From contig NC_133903.1 of assembly GCF_964199755.1 (NCBI RefSeq), positions 53,745,239 through 53,809,238 of the forward strand: a stretch of 64,000 bases of DNA, read 5' to 3'. Positions 14,401 through 27,900 of the stretch are shown here, in pieces. The notes under the pieces were generated by a model. It did not search any database and had not been told where the DNA came from. It saw only the letters and a program-made list of their open reading frames with translations. Numbering within the stretch: the first letter of the stretch is position 1; every line of letters starts with the position of its first letter. The DNA is from Larus michahellis (Eukaryota > Chordata > Aves > Charadriiformes > Laridae). Both the position numbers and the translations under genes were made by a program.

Positions 14401-17400
14401 CACAAATGAATACAAAAGGATATCCTTATGTATTGAGTCACTGTCAATTCCAGACATGTACCAAAATTCTTAGACTCTGAACACGTCACGGAGGAGCCTT
14501 TAGGCGTGACTTTGTCAAAGTAATTTTGTCCTTCAGACCAGAGTGTTAATAGTTCAGAAGTATTCTGGGTAAATTACACCGAAAGTAAATTAACTAGTGA
14601 CTCGGTATCCCATTTTGAAAAACACCTATGAGAGGAATGGACCATATAAGTACATTGGTGGAATAGATCACTTTAGGTAAGGAACAGTCTGAAATTTTCC
14701 CCCTTCTAGATTAATTCCAGGAAGTGTTGGGATTTAAATATTTACGGTCTAATCCTGCAACAGCTTATGTTAATAAAACTGTCATTAAACCCAGAGGAAG
14801 AAATTTCAGACCCTGGAAGGTAAATTTATTTTAATCCTGTTACACGGGGCTGTTTAATGTTCTTCACAGAAATCCCTAAAATAAGGCAAAAGTGGCTTGT
14901 TTTTCAGATTTTTGGGAGAATTTTTGTTTCCTGCTCACACACCTGAAGCTCTGATCGTGTTTGCCAATTTGGCTAGAATTCTGACTAAGCTTGGGGGGGG
15001 GGGGGGGGGAAGCACACAAAAAACCAAAACAAAACCACCAACACCTAAGTTATATCAGGGGTTTCATGGGGTTTACAGTTTCAACCCAAATAACTTTTGC
15101 TTTAAGATTCTCTGGTTTCATTCAGAGCAAAACAAAGCAAACAGTAGCTTGAAGGAAAGGGGTGGTGAATGGTGATCCAGCCCAAGCAGGTTGGAGTAAA
15201 GGGAGGCCCTTCCCCTAGTCATTATCAGGGGTAGGTGCCAAAATCCCCCTTTTCAATGTTAAAAAAAGTATATATCTCAGCATACGTTATGATTAGAAAA
15301 GTATTTGAAATTCTGTTGGCTAAGATAGTGTCAGCTGCTGTTTTTTTTCCCCTCATTCTTAAGAAAATCTAAGTGTAGACTTTCTATATATTTAGAAAAG
15401 TTTTAAAATGTCAGGAAATGAGTGTCACATTCAGTAATGAATGGGCACTTCATTAGCAAAGCTGTTATTAAGCAACACATAGCCAAAGACACCTGAAATC
15501 GAAGGGAAACTTTCCATTTGCACCTTGAACCAGGCCTTTAAATATAAGCCAGGTAGTAGAAAATCAGGCCTGATTAATACGTTTATTTCTTATGAAATGC
15601 TTATGTCCTCTGTTATGTTATTAAATGTAGACTGCCGGATCAAGGGTATTTTTTTCCCTCAGATGGACTCCCTGAGTGTATTGTATGTCGTGGCAAATAT
15701 CCACAAAATGTTTCTTTTGCTAATTAATGCCTTCATTAAATACTATTTAAATTTTCAAGATGAAAGCAACTATTTAGTGTTCATTTTTCCTGCTGCTGGC
15801 TCCATGCTTCATCAATGACATGAATGGGCAGTTTGTTGGTGGCTACACAAAAGAACTTGCAACCTTTTCGTTTTTACTCAAAGCCTCTATCCCCTCAAGG
15901 AGGTACTACATTGGGCTATTAAGTGTAGTGGGGTCTGTTTGTTTTTTCCACCTTAAAAAGGTGTTTACAGAATAGTAGAAAATGGCATGGCTTGATATTC
16001 CAGCTCATAGGTGGCAGGGGGAAAAAAAAAGCTAAGGCCACTGAAAATGGAGCATATTTGTTCTGTAGAAGTAGAGGTTTGTGTTCTGATTTTTTTTTAA
16101 TTTTTTTTATTCTTCAAGTTAAGCCCTTCCTGCAAAGTGGTGAAGTGCCCTCAAGTATGCTTCTTCAATGAGAATTGATGTTGCTAAGCTCCATCTATAA
16201 CCCAGACCTAGTATAAAAATGTTCAGGGAAGACTAAGTCTAATCTAATCTATTACGTGATTGTGCAAAATTGCTTAACCGCATCAAAGAAGCAGGGGCAT
16301 CTACTCTGGGAAAGACATTGTAAAAGAGCTTTCAAATGCAAAATGCAATCTTACAGGTGATTTAGTCATGGGAATGCATCGCTGAATGTATGCTTCACTT
16401 ACGCCTCCAAAATCAAAACAATGGAACCATTATCAGAAAAAGAAATATTAGAACCGTTTTCCTTATTAACTTTTCTTATTAGAGGATATTTAGCTGTCTG
16501 TTCATCTTTCCTTTTTCTTCATCTAATCAAAGCATTTTTGAAAAGGATCCTCATTAGAAATAAAGCATCTTCCAAGGGTCAGGAGACATTTTAAATTTTT
16601 TTCTTAAACAATAAATTAAAATATTGGTTGAAAAATAGGGATGGGGGTAGAGTTCTGAACAAAGCAAATGAAGTTCAATCCTGAATGAAGTTTCTTGCCA
16701 CAAACTCCAATACTTCTTGTGCGAAGGTAGTGTTTCTCCCACACCCAGCTCTTGCTGTTGTAGTCACTTTTTGAATATTATTTAGTGGTTGAAAAAGTGT
16801 CAGTGTTATGTTAATTTTGTTTCCAGACAAAATACCTTGAATGTTTTGTACATCTCATTCTCTGGTTAAGCTGGTAAAGTGCATCCTCAGCAGGATTTAG
16901 GGGATTTTTGGTGATTTAGTAATTCCTACTTCAGGCAAACACTGCCATGAAAATTACCTTACTTCAATGAAACTGTACTTAATTTTTCATTATTTGCTTA
17001 GTCTGACACTGCTGCTTCAGCACAGGAGAGGAATAGTCGACACAAACCAGAGGAGTATGGCTCTATGATACCTGACCTCTGTTGTCCTTTGCAGGCCTTT
17101 GATTTTTGGGGCCATTTACACTCATTGTCAGAGCACAGAGGGGATGTTATGGTTAATAACAGAAGACCTGGAAGAGGCCTGGCCACCACCCTTCCCCGGG
17201 CAGAGCTGTGAGAGTGACTGCACAGAGCTATTCCTCTCACCTCTGATCATCCCCCGGAACAGATTGATGCAGTCACATAACCAGGCTCATTTCAGATACC
17301 AGAAATCTTTATGAACCACTAATTACTGAGGGCCCAGCTCGCTGCCATCCATCCCACACCATCGGAATCGCCTGGATCCTCCTCCAAAGCTTCATTCCAT

Positions 17401-18121
17401 TCAGAGGTGAGCTGAAGCATAGCCAGCCCTCCCCGGTCGGCAGTGATTGAAGGGGACAGAGTGCCCAGGAGCAGGGAGTTATCCTTTGCAGCAGAGTGGG
17501 AGTGCCTCTGCACCAGCGGTCCCCACCCCGCGCATCCCACCTTGCTCACAACTGCAGAGCATTAAAAACACAAACTGGGGCTGACAGGGAGAGCCAAGAT
17601 TGACGTTACCTGCAAAGTGTGTTGCCCGCAGTCCGGTTCCTGTGCGCCACAGCGGCAGGAAGGAGGCAGGCAGAGCAGCCCAGCCGTATTTTTCTGCAGC
17701 ATTTAACTTTTGCTCAGAGCACAGGAAAGTCCAGATGTGCCCCCTATCCCCCTCCCCAATAAAGGTGAAGCTGGATAAAACACGATGTCTAAAAGATGAT
17801 CTTTATGGGATTCTGTGACTCTTGCTATATAAGGAATGTTTGGAGGCAGAGGCATGCTGGTTTCAAGGTCCTGTAAGCGCTGATATGGGCACCCAGGTGC
17901 TATTCACAAATGGACTTGCAAGTACTAAGCAGTGGCAGATTAAGGCTTTAAAGCTTCTTTTTTATTATTGTCAGATATTTGGGGCTTCTGTTTACATCCT
18001 TCTCATTCCTTGATTAGATCCAGACCCTGTAAAACTACTTTATTTATTTTAAAATAATAATGTCACATTAGAGTACCTCTTGTGATTAGCAAGTGACATT
18101 TAGTTTGTAGCTTCTGAGAAC
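8426..18121. other. Gene-free upstream DNA
   Basis: Mostly AT-rich unique sequence, with a T15 run near 13070 and the G17 run at 14993. Open frames are below 140 codons and none resembles a known protein. The segment 17130-17560 is more GC-rich, without an identifiable exon. Confidence 0.55.
14993..15009 (+). repeat. Poly(G)17 run
   Basis: Seventeen consecutive G, followed by AAGCACAC and an A/C-rich stretch. A run this long can form an intramolecular G-quadruplex and is prone to length change and sequencing error, so the exact count may not be reliable. Confidence 0.9.
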
Positions 18122-18161
18122 AGCTATATGCTCAAATGTATAGCTCTATGCTCAGATGTGA
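18122..18161 (+). repeat. Two-copy 20-base tandem duplication
   Basis: AGCTATATGCTCAAATGTAT is followed directly by AGCTCTATGCTCAGATGTGA, identical at 16 of 20 positions. A small, aged local duplication. Confidence 0.7.
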
Positions 18162-18341
18162 AGGTGTTTCTGTTTGTATGCAGACAAACTACATAACTCC
18201 ATGCGCCAGCATTGACTGAAGAGTGAATCTCTTCATCCAAGCCAATGTGGTGCCCTGAGAATAAGAGCTTATACAGAAGTGCTGCCGCAATGTTAGGTAC
18301 GGCAGCAGAACACGCGCACTGCTGCAACGCAGACTAAGTTG

Positions 18342-18452
18342 TGCTTCCCTGAGGGATGTGCTTTAGGCAATCCTGCTCTAGCAGGGGAGTTGGACTAGAT
18401 GATCTCTAGAGGTCCCTTCCAACTCTGAAGATTCTGTGATTCTGTGATTCTG
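18342..18452 (+). mobile_element. CR1 LINE 3' end with terminal octamer repeats
   Basis: The sequence shows the CR1 3' signature: CTCTAGCAGGGGAGTTGGAC, then AGATGATCTCTAGAGGTCCC and TTCCAACTCTGAAG, ending in about three copies of the 8-base unit ATTCTGTG (to 18452). The octamer tail marks the true 3' terminus of a CR1 insertion. It is strongly 5'-truncated and non-coding; the left edge, near 18342, is approximate. Confidence 0.88.
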
Positions 18453-18909
18453 CCAAGAACACCTTGACATTCTCGTTTGGGCGTTGTGATTGGTTTTTAG
18501 CTCCAGCGTGCTGTAGCTCAGTTGGACTAATACCCTGGGTTTAGCAAAGGTGTGATGATTACACCGCATTGAGCGATGCGTCTGCAGCAGAGTCAGCCCA
18601 GGTGCAAGCAAGTTGTCCGCGTTTCTGAGCCGACGAAGCTGGTATAACATTGTCCATATTGATTTGTGTTAAAATGCACAGAAATCCTTTCTCGTTCTTT
18701 GTTAATTAGAGGAAGCTGACTATGGCTGCCAAAACCACAGAAGTCAAATGGCAATAACTGAAAGCAAAAAGTAACTGAAGAAACAGACACACTAACCTAC
18801 ATATTAGAAAAAATAGGTAGAAGGTTGTTAGTGTTTTTCAATTCTATTTTAAGGCATATAAAATTATCACTTCATTAAAAACCCTGAACCATCAACTTCA
18901 GGGGCTAAA

Positions 18910-18938
18910 CTTAGCTTACACCAGTGTAAATCCAAAGC
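18910..18938. repeat. Possible fragment of the same palindromic repeat family
   Basis: TTACACCAGTGTAAATCC carries the self-complementary TTACACCAGTGTAA core typical of the amniote palindromic repeats seen elsewhere in the window. The flanks are too diverged to define ends. Confidence 0.3.
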
Positions 18939-21900
18939 ACCGCTTATAAGGCAATCTTTCTATGTAGGTAAAACCAAAGTCTAATTGTGTCTGCTTTTGA
19001 AAATGCAACCTTGTATCCATAGAGATGGAAGCAGGATTGTGACTTCAGCCTTTTAATAGCAAAGCTATTTCATTTGTGACTAAGTATGGAAGGCTACCTA
19101 TCTACCTTAATGCAAAGGGAAAGAGTAAAACTGAGACTGAGGGGAGCCTGACGCTGAAGGGCAAGTATTAACAAATATTTCTAGCAAATACTATCCTCAG
19201 GAAGCTTCTGAACTAACAAAACTTACAGCATCTGGAGTACCCTGCAGTATGGAGTCCTACCACTTGCTTCGTCAAGCGGTTTCATTTGCCACCCAGGTTC
19301 TCCTCTCTCTTCCTTTAAACTTCATGAGCTGAGTGCTGGTGAAACACCCTGGCGCAGTATATTCAAAGCTGAGATATTTCCTCTTTGCAGAAATTAGTCT
19401 GGACCTTTGGTCTTTGGCACATTGGAATTCCTGCTGGAAAATAAATACAAATCCAGATTGTGAACATTCTCTATGCTCTTGTGAGAGCAGACTGTGGTTC
19501 CCCCTGTCAAGCACAAAAGCATGTAGACGTATTGTATCTTCCTTATGTTCTTTCTGGTGATCCTCTAAGGATTTTGATGTTTTATATAGACCCCTGATCA
19601 GAGTTACGGTTTAAAAGCCTCGGTTTAGCTGATACGTTTAACGGCAAGTAGTAATCTTTCTATGTATTTTGACCTGTCCTATGGGATCTCAAGCATTAAA
19701 GGGCTGCTAGATAATAGATTGGAAAACCTGTGTGACAATGTCGGTCTCCTTCAATTCTTTCCTTTACTCAGATATTTCTGATGTACTTCTGCTTTCATCC
19801 TTGTAATCTAGGCTTTTTCCATAAAGAATTGAAGTTCAGCAATAACAATTATGCTGGAAAATATTCTCTGTCTGATTGGTAGTGCTAAAACGCTACTACT
19901 GGAAAGCTTGAAGAGAACTTGCTTAAATGATTTATACAAAATCCCCTACTTTCTTTTTTTGATAGATCACACTTTATCACCGAATAAAAAATTCTCACGG
20001 GTACAAGGTATGCACAATAGCATACTTCTTTCTTATGTGTAAAAGCATTGGCTATTCAGTGCACCGGGTAGTCTGAGCAATACAAGGAACACATGAGATG
20101 GTGCGGAAGCCCCAGCACTTGCTTCCTAGAGCATATGGTGTTTCTGGTCTCCAGGACACATATCTGTGTCCATAAGAATGGAGCTACAAGATGTAGCCAG
20201 TCATTCTGCATATGCTGGTGCTTATGAATCCTTCCAGTGGTTAGAGATGGTATAATTAGCTACAGGAAAGCATAACCCTCTGCCTCATAAAGAAAGAAAA
20301 AGATCCTTTATGCTTAACAAGCTTTAAATCCTTTATTTCAAGTTGTAGCTGCTATGTTACCTGAGTGCTTGCAGCCACTGAAACCATAGAGAAAATGCCG
20401 AGTAAAATACGCAGTGTTGGGAAATAATGGGAAGACATGGTTGTGGTCTTCAAGCTCCAAACTCGCATGATTGTGTTGCCCATAGCCTGTCAATTACAGT
20501 GCAATAACTGACAAATGAGAAAGCTTTTAACAGTATTTGTGTAGTGTGGGAACCAAACAAACCAATTTTGCAATTTGTGACTGCTTAATTATGTGTTTGG
20601 AGGCCAGGCCTGCTGCAGATAGCAAAACAAGTTTAATTATGTCCCACAGTGAAAGGTTTAAGAGTCTTTTAAAAGGTTTTACAGCATTAAAAATGCACTT
20701 AATATTTTGTTTATTGCTGGACACAATAAATTACACACATTCTGCTTTGCGTATCTTCTCAACCAGCAAACTTTTGGACAGGCTGAGGAACACCTGGGGA
20801 GAGGAAAGGATCCGTCCCCAGTTGCCCCCAGAGCAGCTCCCTGTCCAAAAGCATATGCCCTCTCACAACAGTTGTATCTTCTGTAGCTAGTGGGAGTCAT
20901 TTCTTTCACCTGCTGGCTTCGGGCCGCTGCTGCCGGACTATTTGCACATTCACAGCATCACGGCTGCCAGGGGATTGCAGAGGGGGAAGGAGGAAGCAAC
21001 AGCTTTGCTTAGGCCACTGTACTGATCAGAGAGGGGATCAAAAAGTACCATCTCAGAGGGGATTTTCCTTCCTCTTCCTCTCCATCTAATTTCCCTCCAG
21101 AGTCAGCTGACAGCCAGTTGCTATTTGCCCCCCCCTTCCTCCTTTGTGTTCTGGGGGGGAAAGAAAGGTGGGAAAGGAGCAGGAGGCTGTAAGCACAGTA
21201 ATTAAAGAAGGATGTCCCTACAGAGGACGCATCTTGTCATTGCGCTTGGCCTCTGCCTTCAGCAGCATCATCTGGCACCATGGCACACACTACACCCGTG
21301 TATCAGCTGCTGCTGTGGCAGATGTGCAGAACCCCAGCCCCATTAAAATCCAGATCTCTCTCTGCTCTAACTTCCCACAGACAGGTCCCATCTTGGATAG
21401 TCCCTGTCAGGAAATACCACAGGAAAAATATACTGAGGTGATCGCAGTACTAAATATTCGATGGTGAACCTTCCTCCCCTGAGCGTGTCTAATCTGGAAA
21501 TCCAGTTGGCTTGATTTACATCTTCTGAGTTGATCTCTTTTGATCTTCAAACTCTTTTTGGACTATTTCTTTCCCTTTTTAGTGAGGAAGCACTTGACCT
21601 TTCTTCCAAAAGCATGTTGTCCAGTGCTGGCATTTCCACCTGCTGCAACCAACTGTAAACGAGACCAACCTTTGGAAGTTTAATTATTTCTGGTTCCCTG
21701 TGTTGGCTGCTTCTATGCATAGGAGTGGATGCCTATCTTTCAGACTTGTGCAGTAGATTCATCACAGGTAGAAGTAGGCAGCAAAAAACATAGCAACTAA
21801 AGAACTTACTGTGAGCTATCACCCAGAGGTTGAAACATACTGCTTTGTGAAACGGTTTTCTCCGATGCGGTGATTTTACGTGAATAGCAGTTCCCTATTC

Positions 21901-24861
21901 CTTTGGCAAAAGAATAACTTCAGTTGCTGGTTGAGGTTTCTCTGTTGTAATGGAGTTATTAGCTATGCTGTGAATTAGTCTCTGATTCTTTCATGATTCA
22001 TTTTAAATATATGGGAAGTTGGGATGGAGAAATCGGCCTAAGGGTTGATGTTGTTCAGCGTATTGGAGAGCTGAGCTGCTTCCCTGTGGAACCCTACGGA
22101 AAAGGATAAAAGAGAAAAGTTTGTTGAAGTTTACAGGGAAGGCTACAAAAGATGCCAGCGAAGTTTTTCTCACTGCCACTATGGCATCTGCTGACCTAAA
22201 TGCTTACTGTAACAAAAGGGTGTAATGGTGCATTATTAGAGAGTAATCACTAGATGTGATGCCATCTAATTAACTCTTGAATCACTTGTACTGACGGGAA
22301 GGTTGGGAAGGGAACTAGGGAGATGAGATCTTTGTTCCTCACGTTACTGTTTCTTTTACAGAGTTTCAAGACATGAGGGGAGAAAGTGATTAAATCAAAT
22401 TTAGTCCCACTGTTAATGCAAATTATAGGTTATATACAGAAATATACAACCTTGTGAATGCGGTGTTTAAACAATATGCTTACTAAATCATAAAGAGCAC
22501 TCCTATATGTGATATACAGCACACACCAAGGGTAAAATGTTTAAATAATGGTCTGCAGAAATATGATTTTAAGTTTAAAAAAGAAAAAAATAATCTTATC
22601 AGTCCTGAAACTGAAGGAAAATTTCTATCAATAATCACCAGGAGAGAGTTTCTCCGCTGCAGCTAGGAAAAAAAATTAGAGGCGGCCAATCTATAAATTC
22701 AGGGGCTCTGGATATTTTCTCTTTCACCAAGACAGCTTCCAGCTGTGGACTGCCAAGCCAGAGTAAACATACAGCCTTCAGCCTAACTTCCCAGGTGATC
22801 CCATTGCCCTGAGTGGCTCCCAGTCCCCGCGTCCCGAGCCAGTACAAACAGCGTTTGCCTTCCAGTCACAGTCCGACTCCGGATCAGGCACTCACCAAGG
22901 GGAATTCTTAGAATAAGCATCACCGAGCTGCTGTAGCGATATTGCTCAGATGCAGGGACCTCCCCCAGACCACCGTTACCTTGTTCTCACCATGTTTCCC
23001 AGCTTCTGCTCCCAAAATGCCAAAAAAATATTTTGAGAAAAGACCGTACTGTCCTCCTTAAAGAGCAAACCTCTCCAAGGCTGCGCTTACTGTTAGCTAT
23101 GGTTTGCGATAAAATGCTTCACTATTTTTACAGAGCTGGCACAGTGGAAATGAGCAATAATTAGGAGTGGGACAGATGACCTTCCTTTGAACTTATCACG
23201 TCCTTTAAATTTTGATAAAAACTTCTTATCTTTAACCTTTATCTCTAATTCTTCTCTTGGGGAGGGGCTGAAGTTTTGAGGGTGGGGCTTTTTTATATCC
23301 CCAGTCATTCTTTGCTGACAGAGAAGGTACAAAATTGACAGAGAAAGGAATTTTATTCTGCAGCTCTTAAAGAGGGCAAGGGCATTGCAAGCAATGGAGA
23401 TTAAAAAAAGAAAATTAAACTATAAAGAAGTACTTGACAGTGTCTCTTCTGCACTTATTGGAATATGCTGCTCAAGCTAAAAGAGAGGGCAAGAGGTAAT
23501 CTTTGCTCTGCTATTTGCTTTTAATATGATCATGGTTTTGGCTCCCACTACATCTAATGCTGCTTGTATCATTCAAAAACACACCTCATTATCTCACGTT
23601 AAATGTTGAGCTGCTGGAAAACCAATTGTAGTGGGTAGTATGCCTCTGAGGCTATGATATGAAGGAAAGATGTAAGCTCAAAATATGTTTGCAATCAGTG
23701 ACAATGCTGCCTGCTAATATATTATTACACCATTTGTCTTGTTCTTAGTCATAAATATTTTGTTTCTAAAGCTTTAGGGCAGTTCAGCATTGGAGGATAA
23801 GTTTTGTGTAACTGGTTTAGCTATTGTTGCTCTGACGTTTATCTCAGATGCACTAACTTGTGTGTAGCCTGCAAAACCAATAAATAAAACATGTAAACCT
23901 AGATGGAGATTAGTGGGTGTCTTTTAAGCTTTCTTCATATGGTAAGTATAGGGCTAATTTGAAAATCATGCAGCTAATTTGAACAAGGGTGAGGGAAAAA
24001 TTAAGCTTCACTCTCTAAGCCTTGTTTTCAGGGATTGAAAAGCTAGGTCCAGGTTCAACGCATCATTCTTGAAGCCCTGAACAAAATCGATCTTTGTTCT
24101 TCAGTGAAACTTATCTGCAGAGGAGCTGCATTACTTCCTGTGAAATACAGCCCTGCAGATGTGCTTTGCTAGTCGTCCCTCTGCTCTTGCTTCCTTTGGT
24201 CAAGTAGTCAAGAATAGACACTTTGTGCTGGAGTGAAAACGATGCTGCCTCGTTTGCCCTCTGCTGAGACAGGGCCCTGCTCACCAAAGGGGCATGACTT
24301 CCCTGCCGGTTACTCTGCTGTTTGTTTATTTGTAAAGCGTAAAGGGATATCACTCAGTGAAACCAAAGTCTCCCTCCTTCAAGCCTCAGAAAAAGAGGCA
24401 GCAGGTTCCCAAGCAAGTGCGAATAACCTGAGCTGGTGCTGTACATGCGTGAACGTAGGCAATAAGCAAGTGGAGGCAGTGGATGTGGTAGACAATAATT
24501 AAATAGTTTAGCTCTAAGAAGCATACGATCGGAGTTCAGGAGGTAGCTGGTCCCCCTTTTAACGAGTTGGAATATGAGAAAGTGAATTGTAGCAAATTAA
24601 GACTTTAAGTGGTTGGGTTATAAACCAGAATAGAAATTGATTTTATAATAGTGTCTTCCATACTCCAAATATCCTTAAGTGCTTTATGTTTTAAATAGAG
24701 TAAATGCATAGCAAAATGAATTGCCTATTATGCACCAAATAGTACATTTGTTATTAAATCTTTGAATAGGACAGATCTTGCCAGTATCTTTCCTGTAGGT
24801 ATTTCTTCAGCATAAAATTTATTTTATAGTATGAAATTGTCCAGAAACCAAATCCATAATC

Positions 24862-24930
24862 ATGGCCCCTTTATATTAGGTGCAGTATAAATAGAGTTAA
24901 TAAGATCCCTACCCCAAATAATCTGTGTTG
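24862..24930 (+). mobile_element. Ancient amniote interspersed repeat fragment (AGGTGCTGTACAAA type)
   Basis: GGCCCCTTTATATTAGGTGC, AGTATAAATAGAGTTAATAA and GATCCCTACCCCAAATAATC follow the order of a common amniote repeat (GGCCCCATTGTGCTAGGTGC, TGTACAAACA, GTCCCTGCCCCAAAGAGC). Divergence is high. I cannot name the family with certainty. A second copy in the opposite orientation lies at 61840-61935. Confidence 0.4.
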
Positions 24931-27900
24931 TCAGAAGGCAAAAAGCACAGAGGCAGGTGAAAACATCCAGCTTTCTGTATTTGTCTCTATATCTCTTTTT
25001 ATTATATTGTCCCAATTAAGTGGGATGAATCAAGCATTTTCTGACTTGCAGATGGCCACAGAGGTGGGTTTGAAAGCTGAGGGTGTAAGTGACTTTCCTG
25101 ATGTGTGTGGGGCAGGATGGAACTGCAGTCTAAAGCCTGGGCTGAATTACTGTGTTCTCAAAGGCTCTCTTTTATATAAAACTCAGAGTTTCTCTTTCAC
25201 TGAACTGCAGCCCTGGATTCAGCAGCAGAGGCTTTTACCAAATATTTTCGTTCTGCCCCTTCAGGAGTGGGCTTGGAAGCGACACAAGGAGGAAAGCTAA
25301 CTGGTTTGGACTGGGGGTTGCAGGAGCTAGAGAGGGGATGACCAGAGAACAAGAGTTGGGCAGGGTAAGGAGAGTAACGCAATGAAGTGGGAGGAAAAGA
25401 AAACAGAAATACTTCAAGAATGCAAAGAGGCCAGAGTCATAGAGCAAGGGAGGTTTGAGCAAAAGCTTGGATATGTGGAGAGATGGGAATAGCTATGGGA
25501 AAAGTTAAGTTTGTGTTGCTACTGAGTGCAGGTAAGACTACTGAGCAAGGCAATCCAGACTTGGGGAAACTGATGACTGGAGGTCTGAGAAATAATGAAG
25601 TGCAGAAAGGGTAGGACAAGAGGATGTGCAGAGGTCAGAGGATGGGACTTGCAAAATGTCCCATCTCTTCATCTTCATCCCCAGGGAGGATGGCAACCTG
25701 CTACTGCTGTCAGTGGGATATTGGCAGAGGTACGAGTGGAGAATGTGAGAGTCAAGACCCGCTGAAGTCCTTTGGAGCTGCCAGTATAATGCAATCTGAT
25801 GAAACACTGGAGGGGGACAGGGTTTAGTTTTCTTAATTTTACTTATTTTGACTTAATACAAAGGCAGTTATAGCAACATATGTTCACAGACTATGCAAGT
25901 GCGTTGCATTGTTTGATACATAATATTCTCCCATTTTCTCTAATTTTATATTGGTGCAGGCAGCTTTCCGGTAATGTATTCTTGGCTCATGTTTGTGGTG
26001 TGACATTTTTGATAAGTACTGTCTGGGTTAATCCACCGTGGAATAATCTTTTGGATGATCCACTGGAGCCCTGGTCTTCCAGCATGAACACAAACAAGCT
26101 CTAGTTAATGCCGTTTCCCTTTAGGAAGGTGATTGCTATATTCTCAGGTAAAGGAACTACAAGGAGGAACCTGATTCTGTGTTTATTTTAAAGACAAAAT
26201 GAGGTGCTCTAGGCAAAACAATATCTGGTCCTGACCGCGAGTGTGTACGTACATAAAGATGCTGCCTTGTTTGGAACATATTCAGGTACTGTAGGTTTGG
26301 AAGCCTGACTCAGGATGAGGTTTATGTAAACTTCTGAATAAAGACCATGGACGTGTGTGTTTGCATGTTTACATGTGAAAGCAAATATATATAATGTGTG
26401 CCATTTACCAGCAACCTGTTTGTGGCAGGATGGCCTTAGAAGAAATTGGTCTTATTGCAGTACTTGCAACAAGCTTCTCTTTAGCTATAAAAACATCATT
26501 ACTATTTTAGTTACATCAGAGGAACCTGTGAACTTGCGCAAGCCTGATGAAGCTTTTTCCCCCATTCTTTGATAAATGGTTCTCCCTATGTTTCCTGTGA
26601 TGGGTCTTTCTATTTCAAGACTGAGGACTTGCCCTGTTACTGAAAAGTATCTGTAATTTGTAGTCATCTCACTGCTTTATGTTTCATCTCAACGTAATGT
26701 TGTGCCAATTATTTGCATTGAATCCTCATAATTTGATGGTAAAAGCTCTGGTCCTGGGAAGTACCCAGAAGCAAGACTGTCTAGCCAATGTGTAGGCAAA
26801 TAATTTGCAAGACTGAGTGAAAAACAGGTTTTAGTCAACAGTCCGGGTGAGGTTTTGTGGGAAGAAAGGAGGGGAAAGGAAGCATGATCCCAACCGACTT
26901 GTCCACAGCTAACTGACAGTCAGGTTCATCTCCTTACTGAGATTTATTTTCTAAAATTATTACTGGAATAACATTTTGTGTTAACATTTAGTTGTGACTA
27001 TACTTTTACCTCTTTGCATTCTGTGCGGGGCTTCTTTAGTATCTGCTTATCTACAGAGAGTGCGAGACTAATTTTTACCCAGTGGAAAAATAAACTGTGG
27101 TGTGAGAGGTTCTGGATTGCCTTGAGATGGTTGAGGACACAGCAATGACCTGGCTCAAGTCAGCAGAGAGGGAAGGTTGTGCAGGTAGGAGAGTGCACCC
27201 CGTGCAAGGTAGCGCTAATGGGCAACTCCAGTACCATCCCCAGAAACCTGCTCTGGTCCCTGCCCAGCTGAGCGTCAGGTTCATAGGTGTTATATTACAA
27301 GAAGTCTGGGATCTCTGAAATGGGAATACTGATATATAGCTTTTGAGCCAGAGGCTCAACAGAAAGCTAATGAGGAAGGATTTGGATTCTTCATTTTACC
27401 TTCTGGTGTAAGTCATGTTCTTACCCCTGTATTCCCTTCTTATCAAATAGATTTCTAGTCTTGCTGAAATACAACGAGCTATTCTTGATAGGCTTAGCTT
27501 GTATGCTAAGTGTAGGACTTAAAATACACTCTTACCTACTACATACAGCTATTTGTCTGCATTACCTCATGCAAATAAGAGAACTTTTTTCTTCTGCTTC
27601 TTATTGATCCCGGTATGTGACTTATACTGTAGGAAAAAACACCTGATTTATTAGTCGTTGGTCCCCCCTCCTGAAGACTCGGCATCTGAAATAAATTGAA
27701 TGGGGTTAAGAATGTACTTAGACCCAGCCACAATTGTTTGTGTGTCTTGTCTTTACAATAAGAAAAAAACTATGAAGCAAATTCAAAGTGTCATTAGTGT
27801 CATGCTATAAATAAACAAAATGCTACAGAGATAAGAGACTACCACATTTTCAATTATGGAAATGGCTCGCAAGCCATTAGGTGCAGGATAAGATATAGGA

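Noticed and set aside
18514..18525. tRNA-like A-box TAGCTCAGTTGG
   Set aside because: No B-box (GGTTCGAATCC type) at the right distance and no cloverleaf. It also follows rather than precedes the CR1 tail, so it is not a tRNA-CR1 SINE on this strand.
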